Origin: Roseburia sp. AM59-24XD
GTDB lineage: Bacteria > Bacillota > Clostridia > Lachnospirales > Lachnospiraceae
Assembly (NCBI RefSeq): GCF_003478445.1
Contig: NZ_QUET01000017.1
Span: 1-64,000, forward strand
Reading direction: 5' to 3'
DNA: 64,000 nt
Below, one piece after another: positions 53,155 to 61,170 of the stretch (positions are counted from its first letter, which is position 1; every line of letters begins with the position of its first letter). The notes beneath the pieces are model-generated. The model was given only the letters and a program-made list of their open reading frames with translations. It made no database searches and was not told the DNA's origin. The translations under genes and the position numbers were made by a program.

Positions 53155-54104
53155 ATGAGCCGTATGAAGAAAAAGCAGACGTACCATCAGTATGACTTCG
53201 AAGATGTGTATGGAAAGGAATGGAAAATAAGCCCCCTGCCGGTCAGCAGAGACGGGCAGTTAAAGATAGAGGATTGTTATGACAGCTCTGTGCTGGGAGA
53301 AGAGACGGCAGCAGAGAGGGTGGATAGGCGCATGAAGGCGCTGGCATCCTGTCGGATTATGCTGCAGAGGATCATTTCCGGGGATTATGTGGAGAGTAAT
53401 ATCTATCCGGTCTATCTGAACCGGAAGGATGTACCCAGGGTGGAGAAGTATCGGACCAGCCGGGAGGCACAGAAGCGTCTGAATCAGAAGAACCGCCGGA
53501 AGAAATATATCCGGATCATCAACACCAATTTCCGTGCCGGTGATCTGATCGTCACACTGACATATAAGGATGGAGAGTATCCGACCCTGGATCGTGCCCG
53601 GAAAGATATCAAGAATTATTTAGCAGCCATCGGCCGTTATCGTAAAAAGCAGGGGATGACGCCGTTGAAATATATATATGTGATCGAGTATGTGGATGGA
53701 CCCACGAACAAGGTGCGGATCCATCACCATCTGATCATGTCTGCCATGGACAGAGATGTGGCGGAAAGCAAATGGACAAAAGGCAGAGCAGAGAGTAAGT
53801 ATGCCGATCCAGACGATGACTTTGGACTGGAGGCTTTGCCCGATACATCTGCAAGCTGGAATCGAACGGCAGACATCTGATCCAGCATTCCCGGAATTTA
53901 AAGAAACCGGTCATTCGGGAGAATGTGACCAAGCTCACACGCCGGAAGATGCGGGATCTGGTTATTGCCGGCGACGATATGGGTCCGATGATGGAGAAGA
54001 TCTTTCAGGGCTCCTGCCGGTATATTGATTCCAAGACTTATATATCTGACCTGACGGGAGGATTTTACATATATTCACGTTTGAAAAAGAAAGAGGTGAA
54101 AACC
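53155..54104 (+). pseudogene. HUH-type rolling-circle replication protein, one-base frameshift
   Basis: About 317-residue Rep after repair. The region LIVTLTYKDGEYPTLDRARKD followed by GRYRKKQGM and YIYVIEYVDGP is typical of phage and plasmid Rep proteins. The metal motif is VRIHHHLIMS (HUH). The frame breaks near 53840: TTGCCC should read TTGGCCC, which restores EALARYICKLESNGRH, that is the YxxK catalytic tyrosine motif. Without repair the protein ends before it. The repaired frame then runs without a stop into the RNase H-like gene at 54105. It would nick DNA to start rolling-circle replication. Confidence 0.8.
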
Positions 54105-54626
54105 ATGGAGACAAAAACGACGTCCGATAAAGCAAATGCTAAAGCGGACAGCAATTTGAAACAAGTAAAAATATACATAGATATGCAATGGAAGGGGTCT
54201 CTGAAAAAGGGGAGTGCTGTATACTCCATCGTACTGGAGACGACGCTCAAGGGACGGACTTATACTGCAGTCCATCACGGCGAGGTGGTAAACACCACCC
54301 AAAACCGTGCGATTCTGCATATTTCAAGGATCGCCCTGTCCCATCTGAGGGGAAATTATAATCTGGAGATTCATGCGGCCAGTGGGTACCTTGCTGGAGG
54401 ATTTAACCTCTGCCGGTTCCAGTCGGCAGCAGAGCGGGAGTATCAGGCAACGAAGAACGCTGACCTGATCGATAAGCTTCTCAAAACGGCAGCAGGTCAT
54501 GCCATTCGCATAGTGCCGGAGCAGCATCACGCCTATACAGACTGGATGCGCAAGGAACGGAAAAAAGGGCAGAAGGGCGAAAGTGACCCGAAGATGTGGG
54601 AAAAGACCATTGATGATAAGAGATAG
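54105..54626 (+). CDS. RNase H-like fold protein
   Basis: 173 residues. The core VKIYIDMQWKGS (first strand with Asp), a middle NRAILHISRIALSHL and NLEIHAASGYLAGGF, and a late HHAYTDWMRKE resemble RNase H folds (the TNNRAEL-type helix is seen as TTQNRAIL). Not all catalytic acids can be placed, so nuclease activity is unproven. ATG 54105 follows AGAGGTGAA. It is in the same frame as the repaired Rep with no stop between, so a natural fusion or a further indel is possible. Confidence 0.6.
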   Translation: METKTTSDKANAKADSNLKQVKIYIDMQWKGSLKKGSAVYSIVLETTLKGRTYTAVHHGEVVNTTQNRAILHISRIALSHLRGNYNLEIHAASGYLAGGFNLCRFQSAAEREYQATKNADLIDKLLKTAAGHAIRIVPEQHHAYTDWMRKERKKGQKGESDPKMWEKTIDDKR

Positions 54627-54651
54627 CCGAAGGGCGGAAAGGATAAATCAT

Positions 54652-56109
54652 ATGACAGAAAATATAAAAATGATGGTGCTGCAGATGCCGGTAAGCCAGC
54701 TTGAGCATCATCCGGACAATCCACGAAAGGAGCTGGGAGATCTGACGGAGCTGGCGGACAGCATCGGCAAGAAGGGCGTCATGCAGAATCTGACGATCAT
54801 CCCGCAGGAATGCAGAGATCTTCCGGTGGAGCAGCAGCCGGGCATGTCACAGATCAGAATGGATGCGACATTCTATGTGCTGATCGGCAACCGACGGATG
54901 GAGGCGGCAAAGCAGGCGGGGCTTAAGACTCTTCCCTGCCGGATCGTCACAGGGCTTTCCAAGAAAGACCAGATCGCCATCATGCTGGAGGAGAATATGC
55001 AGAGGAATGATCTGACCATCAAAGAGCAGGGGGACAGCTTCCAGCTCATGTTGGATCTCGGAGACTCCGTGGAGGATATCAGGGAAAAGACCGGCTTTAG
55101 CAAGAGTACGATCTACCATCGGCTCAATATCGCCAAGCTGGACGGGGACATTCTGCAGGAGAAAGAGGAGGACGAAAGCTTCCAGCTCACCATGGCCGAT
55201 ATGTACGCCCTGGAGAAGATTGAGAGTGTAGAGAAAAGAAATGAGGTACTGAAGAAAGCAACCGGCAGCAGCAACCTCCGATACCTTGCCGATCAGGCAG
55301 CAGATGAGGAGAAAGAAGAAAAACGTCTGGAGAGATTTGCAGAGTGTATGCAGGCACTTGACATTGAAAAGGCACCAAAGGGAACAGCAGCATGGTCCAA
55401 TGGATGGAAGATTACAAGGAGCATAAACCTGTCGGCGAAGTTTAAAACAGACGAAAACTTTGAACAGGAACTGCAGGAGCTGGAGTTATTAGAGACAGAC
55501 AAGGAAATGGGGTGGAAGGAGGAATATGGATGGGCTTATGTGATGGAGAAGAGAGAACTGCAGGAGCAGAGCACAGAAACCTCTGCGGAGCAGAATGCAG
55601 CACGATCAAAAGCACAGCTCCAGGGGGAGAATACAGAACGGATCCGGAAGCAGTGCAAGCAGATCGTAGAAAGCATGAGAGCACTTATTTACAGAACGAT
55701 CACAGAAAAGAGATGGGTCAACAGCATAGGAGGGACGGGAAAAATAACGGATGCCCTTTGGAATTTTTTGTTGAAAGAAGAACTAAGCGTGTCTTATGTG
55801 GCATTGGAGGATTTCTTTGACTGGGATATTCTGGAGGAAATCAGGGATAATCCGGATAAATATGCAGAGGTGATGAAAGAGAAAACAGAACCCATATTGC
55901 GAGGAGAACAGATGCTGATCTTTGTCTGGAGTGAGTTCGAACATACTACCTCCGTATACTATGACGGAAGATACAATAAGGAAGCTGCCGGGGGACTTCT
56001 GGAAATGGCAGCCATCCTGAAAGATTACGGATTCAGCCTTACCGAAACCGAACAGAGTGTTCTGGATGGCAGCAGTCCATTGTACACGAAGGAGGAATAT
56101 GGTGCATAG
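54652..56109 (+). CDS. ParB/Srx-type DNA-binding protein
   Basis: 485-residue phage ParB-like protein. The N-terminal ParB nuclease-like domain has MPVSQLEHHPDNPRKELGDL, QNLTIIPQ and IGNRRMEAAKQAGLKTLPC. The HTH region has NLTIKEQGDSFQLML and EKTGFSKSTIYHRL. The C-terminal 280 residues are helical and not recognised. In phages such proteins act in partition or as transcription/replication regulators. No ParA is near, so partition is unlikely. ATG 54652 follows AAAGGA. Confidence 0.85.
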   Translation: MTENIKMMVLQMPVSQLEHHPDNPRKELGDLTELADSIGKKGVMQNLTIIPQECRDLPVEQQPGMSQIRMDATFYVLIGNRRMEAAKQAGLKTLPCRIVTGLSKKDQIAIMLEENMQRNDLTIKEQGDSFQLMLDLGDSVEDIREKTGFSKSTIYHRLNIAKLDGDILQEKEEDESFQLTMADMYALEKIESVEKRNEVLKKATGSSNLRYLADQAADEEKEEKRLERFAECMQALDIEKAPKGTAAWSNGWKITRSINLSAKFKTDENFEQELQELELLETDKEMGWKEEYGWAYVMEKRELQEQSTETSAEQNAARSKAQLQGENTERIRKQCKQIVESMRALIYRTITEKRWVNSIGGTGKITDALWNFLLKEELSVSYVALEDFFDWDILEEIRDNPDKYAEVMKEKTEPILRGEQMLIFVWSEFEHTTSVYYDGRYNKEAAGGLLEMAAILKDYGFSLTETEQSVLDGSSPLYTKEEYGA

Positions 56110-56467
56110 ATGTGAAATCCCCGGCTGCATCCATGAAGGATGCCATAGCCATCATATCGTGTTCCGCTCCCAGGGCGGACCGGACATTACAATGAACCTG
56201 ATACGGCTTTGCCCGTATCATCATAACATGTCTCCGGAAGGGGTACATATGAATCCAGCGTTGGACAAGCGTTTGAAGTGTGTGTTGCAGCGGGAATACG
56301 AAGTGTTACTTCCGGAAAATGAGCAGCCAGTGGATCTGGTAGCTGACCGGATCGGCATGAGCAAGAAAAAAGCAGAGAAGTATTTCTCGAAGGTCCAAAA
56401 GAATCCGGACGGCACCATGGATAGAGAGGACATTATCCGCCGGCTAATGGGCGGAAGACTTTATTGA
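56099..56467 (+). CDS. HNH nuclease-like protein
   Basis: 122 residues. Zinc and active-site pattern CEIPGCIHEGCHSHHIVFRS, later NLIRLCPYHHNMSPEGVH (HNH with Cys pairs). The C-terminal half (MSKKKAEKYFSKVQKNPDGTMD) is a helical extension. ATG 56099 overlaps the ParB stop and uses GGAGG. Likely nicking endonuclease or recombination factor of the replication module. Confidence 0.75.
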   Translation: MVHRCEIPGCIHEGCHSHHIVFRSQGGPDITMNLIRLCPYHHNMSPEGVHMNPALDKRLKCVLQREYEVLLPENEQPVDLVADRIGMSKKKAEKYFSKVQKNPDGTMDREDIIRRLMGGRLY

Positions 56468-56489
56468 AATTATTGAGAGGAGAAAAACG

Positions 56490-56657
56490 ATGGCAAAAAT
56501 CAAAATGGACTGTATCTCTTATGACGGTATGAGCAACAAGCCGATCCAGAGCCGGTGCAGAGCGTTGAAGAAGCTTTATTGCAGCTGCGAGGAAAAATGC
56601 AGCTTTTACAAGAGCCGGTCAGAATACAACATGGACGGCAGCAGGAAGAAAAGGTGA
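56490..56657 (+). CDS. Small cysteine-rich protein
   Basis: 55 residues starting MAKIKMDCISYDGMSNK and containing CRALKKLYCSCEEKCSFY, five cysteines spaced as in zinc knuckles. Ends DGSRKKR. Not recognised. GAGAGGAG precedes ATG 56490. Confidence 0.6.
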   Translation: MAKIKMDCISYDGMSNKPIQSRCRALKKLYCSCEEKCSFYKSRSEYNMDGSRKKR

Positions 56658-56661
56658 TCAC

Positions 56662-57042
56662 ATGAGCAGAAAATTAACAGACTGCAAGTGGCCGGACTGC
56701 TTTCATTGTGATCGCCCGGACTGCGAATACAACGGAACGATCAAAGAGGATGGTAAGTATTTGAACAAGCTGATTTTATGGAGTAAATATCAGCACGCCT
56801 GCGAAGCAAGTGTAACGGCAAGGCAGGCGTATGAAAACCGTCATCCGGAGGTGATGGCAAACGAAATATATGCAAGAATAGTACATCCGCTGCCAAGGGC
56901 AGCAGAGAAAGGAGAACAAGATGTATTTAACACTGGGAATATTAGTCATATGCATTATGGCGATAACATGGATTCTCCTGTTACCTTTATTTCCGGCAAT
57001 CGGGGAATATTACCTGATGCTGAAAAAGAGGTTAGCAGATGA
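56662..57042 (+). CDS. Hypothetical protein with N-terminal zinc-like Cys cluster
   Basis: 126 residues. The first 30 hold C-x4-C-x2-C-x4-C (DCKWPDCFHCDRPDCEY). The middle is helical (WSKYQHACEASVTARQAYENR), and this part looks like a phage protein. The last 40 residues overlap, in another frame, a separate gene at 56921 with a good ribosome site, so the true C-terminus may be earlier, with a frame error possible. Confidence 0.5.
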   Translation: MSRKLTDCKWPDCFHCDRPDCEYNGTIKEDGKYLNKLILWSKYQHACEASVTARQAYENRHPEVMANEIYARIVHPLPRAAEKGEQDVFNTGNISHMHYGDNMDSPVTFISGNRGILPDAEKEVSR

Positions 57043-57082
57043 AAATATAAAAGAAAAAGAAAAGGAGACAAACAATGAATAA
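56921..57082 (+). CDS. Small membrane peptide before the SPFH gene
   Basis: 53 residues: MYLTLG, one membrane helix (ILVICIMAITWILLLPLF), PAIGEYYLMLKKRL and a charged tail ending KETNNE. AAAGGAGA lies 6 bases before ATG 56921. Its stop overlaps the SPFH start (ATGAATAA), which suggests coupled translation and a joint function with the SPFH protein. Confidence 0.6.
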   Translation: MYLTLGILVICIMAITWILLLPLFPAIGEYYLMLKKRLADENIKEKEKETNNE

Positions 57083-57946
57083 CACAAAAACTGGAGGAGT
57101 TATTGCAGGAATTATTATGGTGCTGGTGGTTGTAATGTTTGCGATTAATATTCAGGTCATTCCGGCCGGATATGTGGGCGTGCAGTACAACATTAACAAA
57201 GGCGTGGAAGAGAAGGTTCTGGGACAGGCTGGCATATTACTGCGCCGACAGTGAAAGTAAAAACGTATACCGTAGGACTGGAGCAGTCATACCTGACGAA
57301 GGAGAAGAAAGGTGACTCCAAAAAGGACGAAAGCTTTTCGGCGAGCTCCTCAGAAGGAAAAGCTCTGCAGATTGATCTTACATATTCGTATCAGTTTAAG
57401 GCTGATAAGGTAAGCGAAGTATTTACCAGATTTAAGGGACAGAACGGTGAAGATGTTCGAGACAGGTTTATCAAGCCGAATATTGTTTCCTGGACCAAAG
57501 AGGTGATTTCACGGTATAAGGTATCGGACATTTTAGGATCTGAGAGGGCAAATGTCAATACGGCATTGACTGAATATCTGGCTGATAAGTTTGAAGAATA
57601 TGGCATCACGATCAGCAACGTGTCTTTGATCGATATTACAGTAGACCAAAAGACCAGAGAAGCTATCAACGCTAAGATTACGGCGCAGCAGGAAGCAGAA
57701 ACCCAGAAAATTAATAATCAGACTGCCATTGATAAGGCAAAGGCAGATGCAGAAGTACAGAAGACCGAAGCAGAAGCAAAGGCAAATGCGGAGCTGATAT
57801 CGGCAGAAGCGGAGGCCAAAGCAAACAAGAAGCTCAGTAATTCCATTACGGACGAGCTGATTAAAATGAAAGAAGCGGAAGCCCGCCTCAAGCACGGATG
57901 GATTACAATTTCCGGAGCAGATAATACCATTGTGAAAGAAAAATAA
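57075..57946 (+). pseudogene. SPFH/Band 7 (prohibitin-like) protein, one-base frameshift
   Basis: 290-residue protein after repair. Membrane anchor (GGVIAGIIMVLVVVMFAINI), Band 7 domain beginning IPAGYVGVQYNINKG, and a C-terminal coiled coil rich in Ala/Glu (KADAEVQKTEAEAKANAELI). The frame breaks near 57227: CAGGCTGG should read CAGGGCTGG, giving VLGQGWHITAPTVKVKTYTVGL. Such proteins form membrane microdomain scaffolds and control membrane proteases; in phages they are uncommon and of unknown role. Repair gives an exact multiple of three. Confidence 0.82.
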
Positions 57947-58034
57947 TTTGGCAGCAGATCAACAGGAGAATCACAGCCGGGTCCTGAAAAGGATCCGGCA
58001 AATATAAACTGCAATAACGAAATGAGAGGTAATT

Positions 58035-58340
58035 ATGACAGATCAGGAATTAAAAGAAGTAATACAGGAAATCAAGAACAGCACCATGCCGATTCAAACG
58101 CAGCAGAAGCTTATTGATGAGCTGGAGGGCAGCAGATGGATTCCGATAGATGAGCGGCAGCCAGAAACGGACACATACATTTTGGTGTCCTTTGAGAACT
58201 GCAATATGCCTGATATCGCAAGATATGAAGAGGATAAAAATGGCGGCGCATTCTATCCGGGCGATGAGGAAAGAAGTTATAAATCGTTTGGACTGATTGT
58301 AAGCGCATGGAAACCGTTGCCGGATAACTGGAAAAATTGA
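58035..58340 (+). CDS. DUF551-containing protein
   Basis: 101 residues. The C-terminal half shows the DUF551 pattern: SRWIPIDERQPETDTYILVSFEN, then GLIVSAWKPLPDNWKN. These are common in phage early operons, function unknown. The N-terminal 40 residues form a helical region. AGAGG precedes ATG 58035. Confidence 0.8.
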   Translation: MTDQELKEVIQEIKNSTMPIQTQQKLIDELEGSRWIPIDERQPETDTYILVSFENCNMPDIARYEEDKNGGAFYPGDEERSYKSFGLIVSAWKPLPDNWKN

Positions 58341-58352
58341 GAGGTGAGGATA

Positions 58353-58637
58353 ATGAGTGATATTATTTACGATGTAATTTTGAAGAGACATAATGGCAGT
58401 TCAAGGTCTGACGTATGTATTTTTTATGACGAGGATAAAGAACTGGCTGTTGCTGCAATGGCTGATTATAACAGGAAGAATGGCTTTTCAATTACAGAAA
58501 AAGGCGGTCGTTTCTCTATTGCCGACATCGTTCTTCGGGAGCGGAAAGCTACTGGAGAGGTGATTAGTGAAAATCCATACCGTGAGATTTTTGACACAGT
58601 GACAGGAAAAAGAATTGAGAGGAGCGAAAAAGAATGA
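58353..58637 (+). CDS. Hypothetical phage protein
   Basis: 94 residues starting MSDIIYDVILKRHNGSSRS; small alpha/beta protein, not recognised. ATG 58353 follows GAGGTGAGG. Overlaps the next gene by four bases (ATGA). Confidence 0.6.
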   Translation: MSDIIYDVILKRHNGSSRSDVCIFYDEDKELAVAAMADYNRKNGFSITEKGGRFSIADIVLRERKATGEVISENPYREIFDTVTGKRIERSEKE

Positions 58638-58894
58638 GGTTAATTGATGCGGATAAGTTGAATTTTTTAGAACAACATTACAATAAAAGCCAGATGAAAG
58701 CGATTCTTGATTTTTTGGATGCACAACCTACAGCCTATGATGTTGACAAGGTTGTGAAAAAGTTGGAAGAAAGAAAATCACTTTATAAAAGATTGCAAAA
58801 ACTAAAAGACAGAGATTTTATAGGATACGGCTACAAAATAGAAGCAATAGATGATGCAATTGAGATAGTAAAGGAGAATATTAATCATGAATAA
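58634..58894 (+). CDS. Hypothetical phage protein
   Basis: 86 residues. Begins RLIDADKLN and includes LDAQPTAYDVDKVVKKLEE, phrases common in small phage proteins of Firmicutes whose role is unknown. The last eight bases overlap ssb. Confidence 0.65.
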   Translation: MRLIDADKLNFLEQHYNKSQMKAILDFLDAQPTAYDVDKVVKKLEERKSLYKRLQKLKDRDFIGYGYKIEAIDDAIEIVKENINHE

Positions 58895-59339
58895 AGCAAT
58901 CTTAATGGGTCGTCTGACCCGTGATCCGGAGATCAGATACAGCTCCGGCGATGAACCAACAGCGATTGCAAGATATACCCTTGCAGTCGACCGCAGATAT
59001 AAGCGTCAGGGAGATGACCAGACAGCGGACTTTATCAATTGTGTTGTCTTCGGCAGGGGAGCAGAGTTTGCGGAGAATTATCTTCATCAGGGTACCAAGA
59101 TCGTGGCCAGTGGACGGATCCAGACCGGAAGCTACACGAACAAAGACGGTCACAAGGTATACACCACGGAGGTGGTGATTGAGGAACAGGAGTTTGCTGA
59201 GAGCAAAGCAGCGCAGAATGGAAATACCCAGAACGGCAGCAGTACAAGAAACGAACCACGGCAGGCGCCGGCGTCTGATCCGGGAGACGGCTTCATGGAT
59301 ATTCCGGATGCAATCGAGGAGGAGCTGCCATTCAATTAA
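58887..59339 (+). CDS. ssb: Single-stranded DNA-binding protein
   Basis: 150-residue OB-fold SSB. The opening NKAILMGRLTRDPEIRYSS, FINCVVFGRGAEFAENYL, and GSYTNKDGHKVYTTEVV are classic, and the acidic tail ends EEELPFN for protein recruitment. It would coat the single strand made by the rolling-circle Rep upstream. Confidence 0.95.
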   Translation: MNKAILMGRLTRDPEIRYSSGDEPTAIARYTLAVDRRYKRQGDDQTADFINCVVFGRGAEFAENYLHQGTKIVASGRIQTGSYTNKDGHKVYTTEVVIEEQEFAESKAAQNGNTQNGSSTRNEPRQAPASDPGDGFMDIPDAIEEELPFN

Positions 59340-59351
59340 AAGGAGGGTCGC

Positions 59352-59621
59352 ATGGCAAAGAAAGAATTAACCAGAAAAGAATACGAGAAGATTAAGCGCA
59401 TGGATCATCACGCAATGAAGTGTTACATAGAAAGTGTTTACCAGTCCGGCTATGATGCCGGGGCAAGAGAAGAGCCGGTAGATCCAACACACAACAAAAT
59501 GCCGGCGATCGATCGGATCCGTGACGAGATAGGTAAGATCAAAGGTATTGGCGAAAAGAAGCAGCAGGCAGTGATAGATGTGATTATCGAAAAATGGGAA
59601 CAGGAGGGCAGCAGATGTTAA
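59352..59621 (+). CDS. Hypothetical phage protein
   Basis: 89 residues, charged and helical (starts AKKELTRKEYEKIKRMDHH). Contains IKGIGEKKQQAVIDVI, a helix-hairpin-helix-like turn. Not recognised. AAGGAGGG precedes ATG 59352. Confidence 0.6.
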   Translation: MAKKELTRKEYEKIKRMDHHAMKCYIESVYQSGYDAGAREEPVDPTHNKMPAIDRIRDEIGKIKGIGEKKQQAVIDVIIEKWEQEGSRC

Positions 59622-60028
59622 GCGAGGAAGTAAAGAAGATGAGATTGCAGCATATGTCTCTGGTACCGACAGAGGGAGCTTGTAAATTCTGTGGACAGAT
59701 CACAGCCATAGAGGTACCAGAGGACTGGCTGGACGAAGAGAAAAACGAATATGCGACAGAAATGTGTAAGTGTCCGGAAGCAGACTGGTATCGACTGAAC
59801 AAGCTCAAGAAAGAAAAAGGACGGAAGAGAGTCAGATCATTATTTGAACGGGATCAGTCTGATGCTGTCAAAAGCTTCCTGCAGGCAGCAGTGGAATTGA
59901 TCGCGGATGAAGACATCAGCAGCATCACGGTCAAGATTGATGATGTAACAAAGGCAGACATTAAAACGGGATCAAAAGGCGGTATCAGGGTAGAAAGGAC
60001 GGATACCACAAAACAGATGGAGGAGTAG
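59615..60028 (+). CDS. Hypothetical phage protein with Cys cluster
   Basis: 137 residues: CKFCGQ and CKCPEADW give a possible zinc site, followed by a basic helix (KLKKEKGRKRVRSLF). Unrecognised. ATG 59615 follows GGAGG, overlapping the gene before it by seven bases. Confidence 0.6.
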   Translation: MLSEEVKKMRLQHMSLVPTEGACKFCGQITAIEVPEDWLDEEKNEYATEMCKCPEADWYRLNKLKKEKGRKRVRSLFERDQSDAVKSFLQAAVELIADEDISSITVKIDDVTKADIKTGSKGGIRVERTDTTKQMEE

Positions 60029-60031
60029 ACA

Positions 60032-60577
60032 ATGGTAAGTAAGGAGACAAAGGAAACGATCTTGGCCACGATAGACGAAGTATTCCAAAAGATGAATTCC
60101 ATCTCATGGATTGATCGTCAAAAGGCAATGTCCAAGGAAGCATTTAAGAACACAGAAAAGATCCTGTATTGTTTCAATGTTCTGAAGGAGCATGTCTCGA
60201 ATGAGCAGGAGTACCTTGAGATTGCACTGCACGGGAAAAGTAAATCAATCACCTCCATTAAAAACGGCGGAGGACAGGTTGATGATGATACGAAGCTGCG
60301 TGACAGGATGGATTCCTACCGGCGTAGCCTAAACGACGTGGAGCGAGTAGAAGCAGCGTTGGAGCATATCCGGGGCATGAAAGGCTATGAAGTCATCGAG
60401 GCAAGATATTTTAATCGTAAACCAGGTGGCGATAATTACACTTGGGAAGAAATTGCCGGGACGCTGGCCGGATCAGACGGATATTCAGAGAATCTGAATG
60501 AAAAGACGGTCCGGGCATATAAGAATAAGCTGATCAAGGAGATGGCAGTTTATTTATTTGGGTCCGATGCGATATAA
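60032..60577 (+). CDS. ArpU/sigma-like late regulator
   Basis: 181-residue helical protein. N-terminal helices are followed by VIEARYFNRKPGGDNYTWEEIAGTLAG and KTVRAYKNKLIKEMAVYLFG, the WEEIA-type HTH seen in ArpU/RinA-like phage late activators. It lies just before the terminator and the lysis genes, as expected for a switch from early to late transcription. Confidence 0.65.
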   Translation: MVSKETKETILATIDEVFQKMNSISWIDRQKAMSKEAFKNTEKILYCFNVLKEHVSNEQEYLEIALHGKSKSITSIKNGGGQVDDDTKLRDRMDSYRRSLNDVERVEAALEHIRGMKGYEVIEARYFNRKPGGDNYTWEEIAGTLAGSDGYSENLNEKTVRAYKNKLIKEMAVYLFGSDAI

Positions 60578-60655
60578 TATTGCCCGAATTGCGACCCTAG
60601 ACATATGCTTTTTAACGTGTTAAAATTTTTACAATTAGTTTTTTGTTATAATTCA

Positions 60656-60695
60656 TTAAGGCGTATTTTCTTTGAAGGAAATGCGTCTTTTTTTG
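60656..60695 (+). terminator. Terminator between early and late genes
   Basis: AAGGCGTATTTTC pairs with GGAAATGCGTCTT using G-U pairs, followed by seven T. Twelve bases later the holin ribosome site starts. A TATAAT (60647-60652) without clear -35 precedes it. Confidence 0.75.
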
Positions 60696-60709
60696 TTAGG
60701 AGGATTTCT

Positions 60710-60946
60710 ATGAGTGATAAGATGAGAAGAAAACTTTGCAGCAGAAAAATGTGGATGAGCATTGCCAGCTTTGCATCGATGATTGCCGTGTATTTCGGTA
60801 CAGCAGACAGTGAAGCACAGAGAATTGCCGCTTTGATCATGGCAGGTGCTTCAGTAATCGGATATGTGATCGGAGAGGGACTGGCCGACAGTTCTCCATC
60901 CTATGAGGTGGCAGAACTTACAAGTGAAGGGAATAAGGAGGAGTAA
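60710..60946 (+). CDS. Phage holin-like protein
   Basis: 78 residues. A basic head (MSDKMRRKLCSRKMW), two hydrophobic helices (MSIASFASMIAVYFG; AALIMAGASVIGYVIGEGLAD) and an acidic tail. Typical of the small phage holin family of Clostridia. ATG 60710 follows TAGGAGG. It lies upstream of the endolysin. Confidence 0.75.
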   Translation: MSDKMRRKLCSRKMWMSIASFASMIAVYFGTADSEAQRIAALIMAGASVIGYVIGEGLADSSPSYEVAELTSEGNKEE

Positions 60947-60948
60947 AT

Positions 60949-61170
60949 ATGATAGATTGGAACACGGTAGTGGTAGCCTTATGTGGATTTGCCGGAACAT
61001 GTGTCGGTTCATGGGGCGGATTAAAGCTTAATAGCTATCGAATAGAGCAGCTTGAGAAAAAAGTGGATAAGCATAATAACTTTGCAGAGCGCATACCGGT
61101 CGTTGAGGAAAAGCTGAAAGTATGTGAGCATCGTATTGCGGATTTGGAGGATGATAAAAATGGCAGTTAA
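60949..61170 (+). CDS. XhlA-like lysis accessory protein
   Basis: 73 residues. One N-terminal hydrophobic helix (NTVVVALCGFAGTCVGSWGG) and a coiled coil (IEQLEKKVDKHNNFAERIPVVEEKLKV) ending in DDKNGS. The architecture suits a haemolysin XhlA/antiholin-like partner of the holin, with inverse order of segments. GGAGGAG precedes ATG 60949. Confidence 0.6.
   Translation: MIDWNTVVVALCGFAGTCVGSWGGLKLNSYRIEQLEKKVDKHNNFAERIPVVEEKLKVCEHRIADLEDDKNGS

Noticed and set aside
54652..56109. ParB as evidence for a plasmid-like partition system
   Set aside because: No ParA and no parS-like repeats nearby; phage ParB-like proteins often act in regulation.
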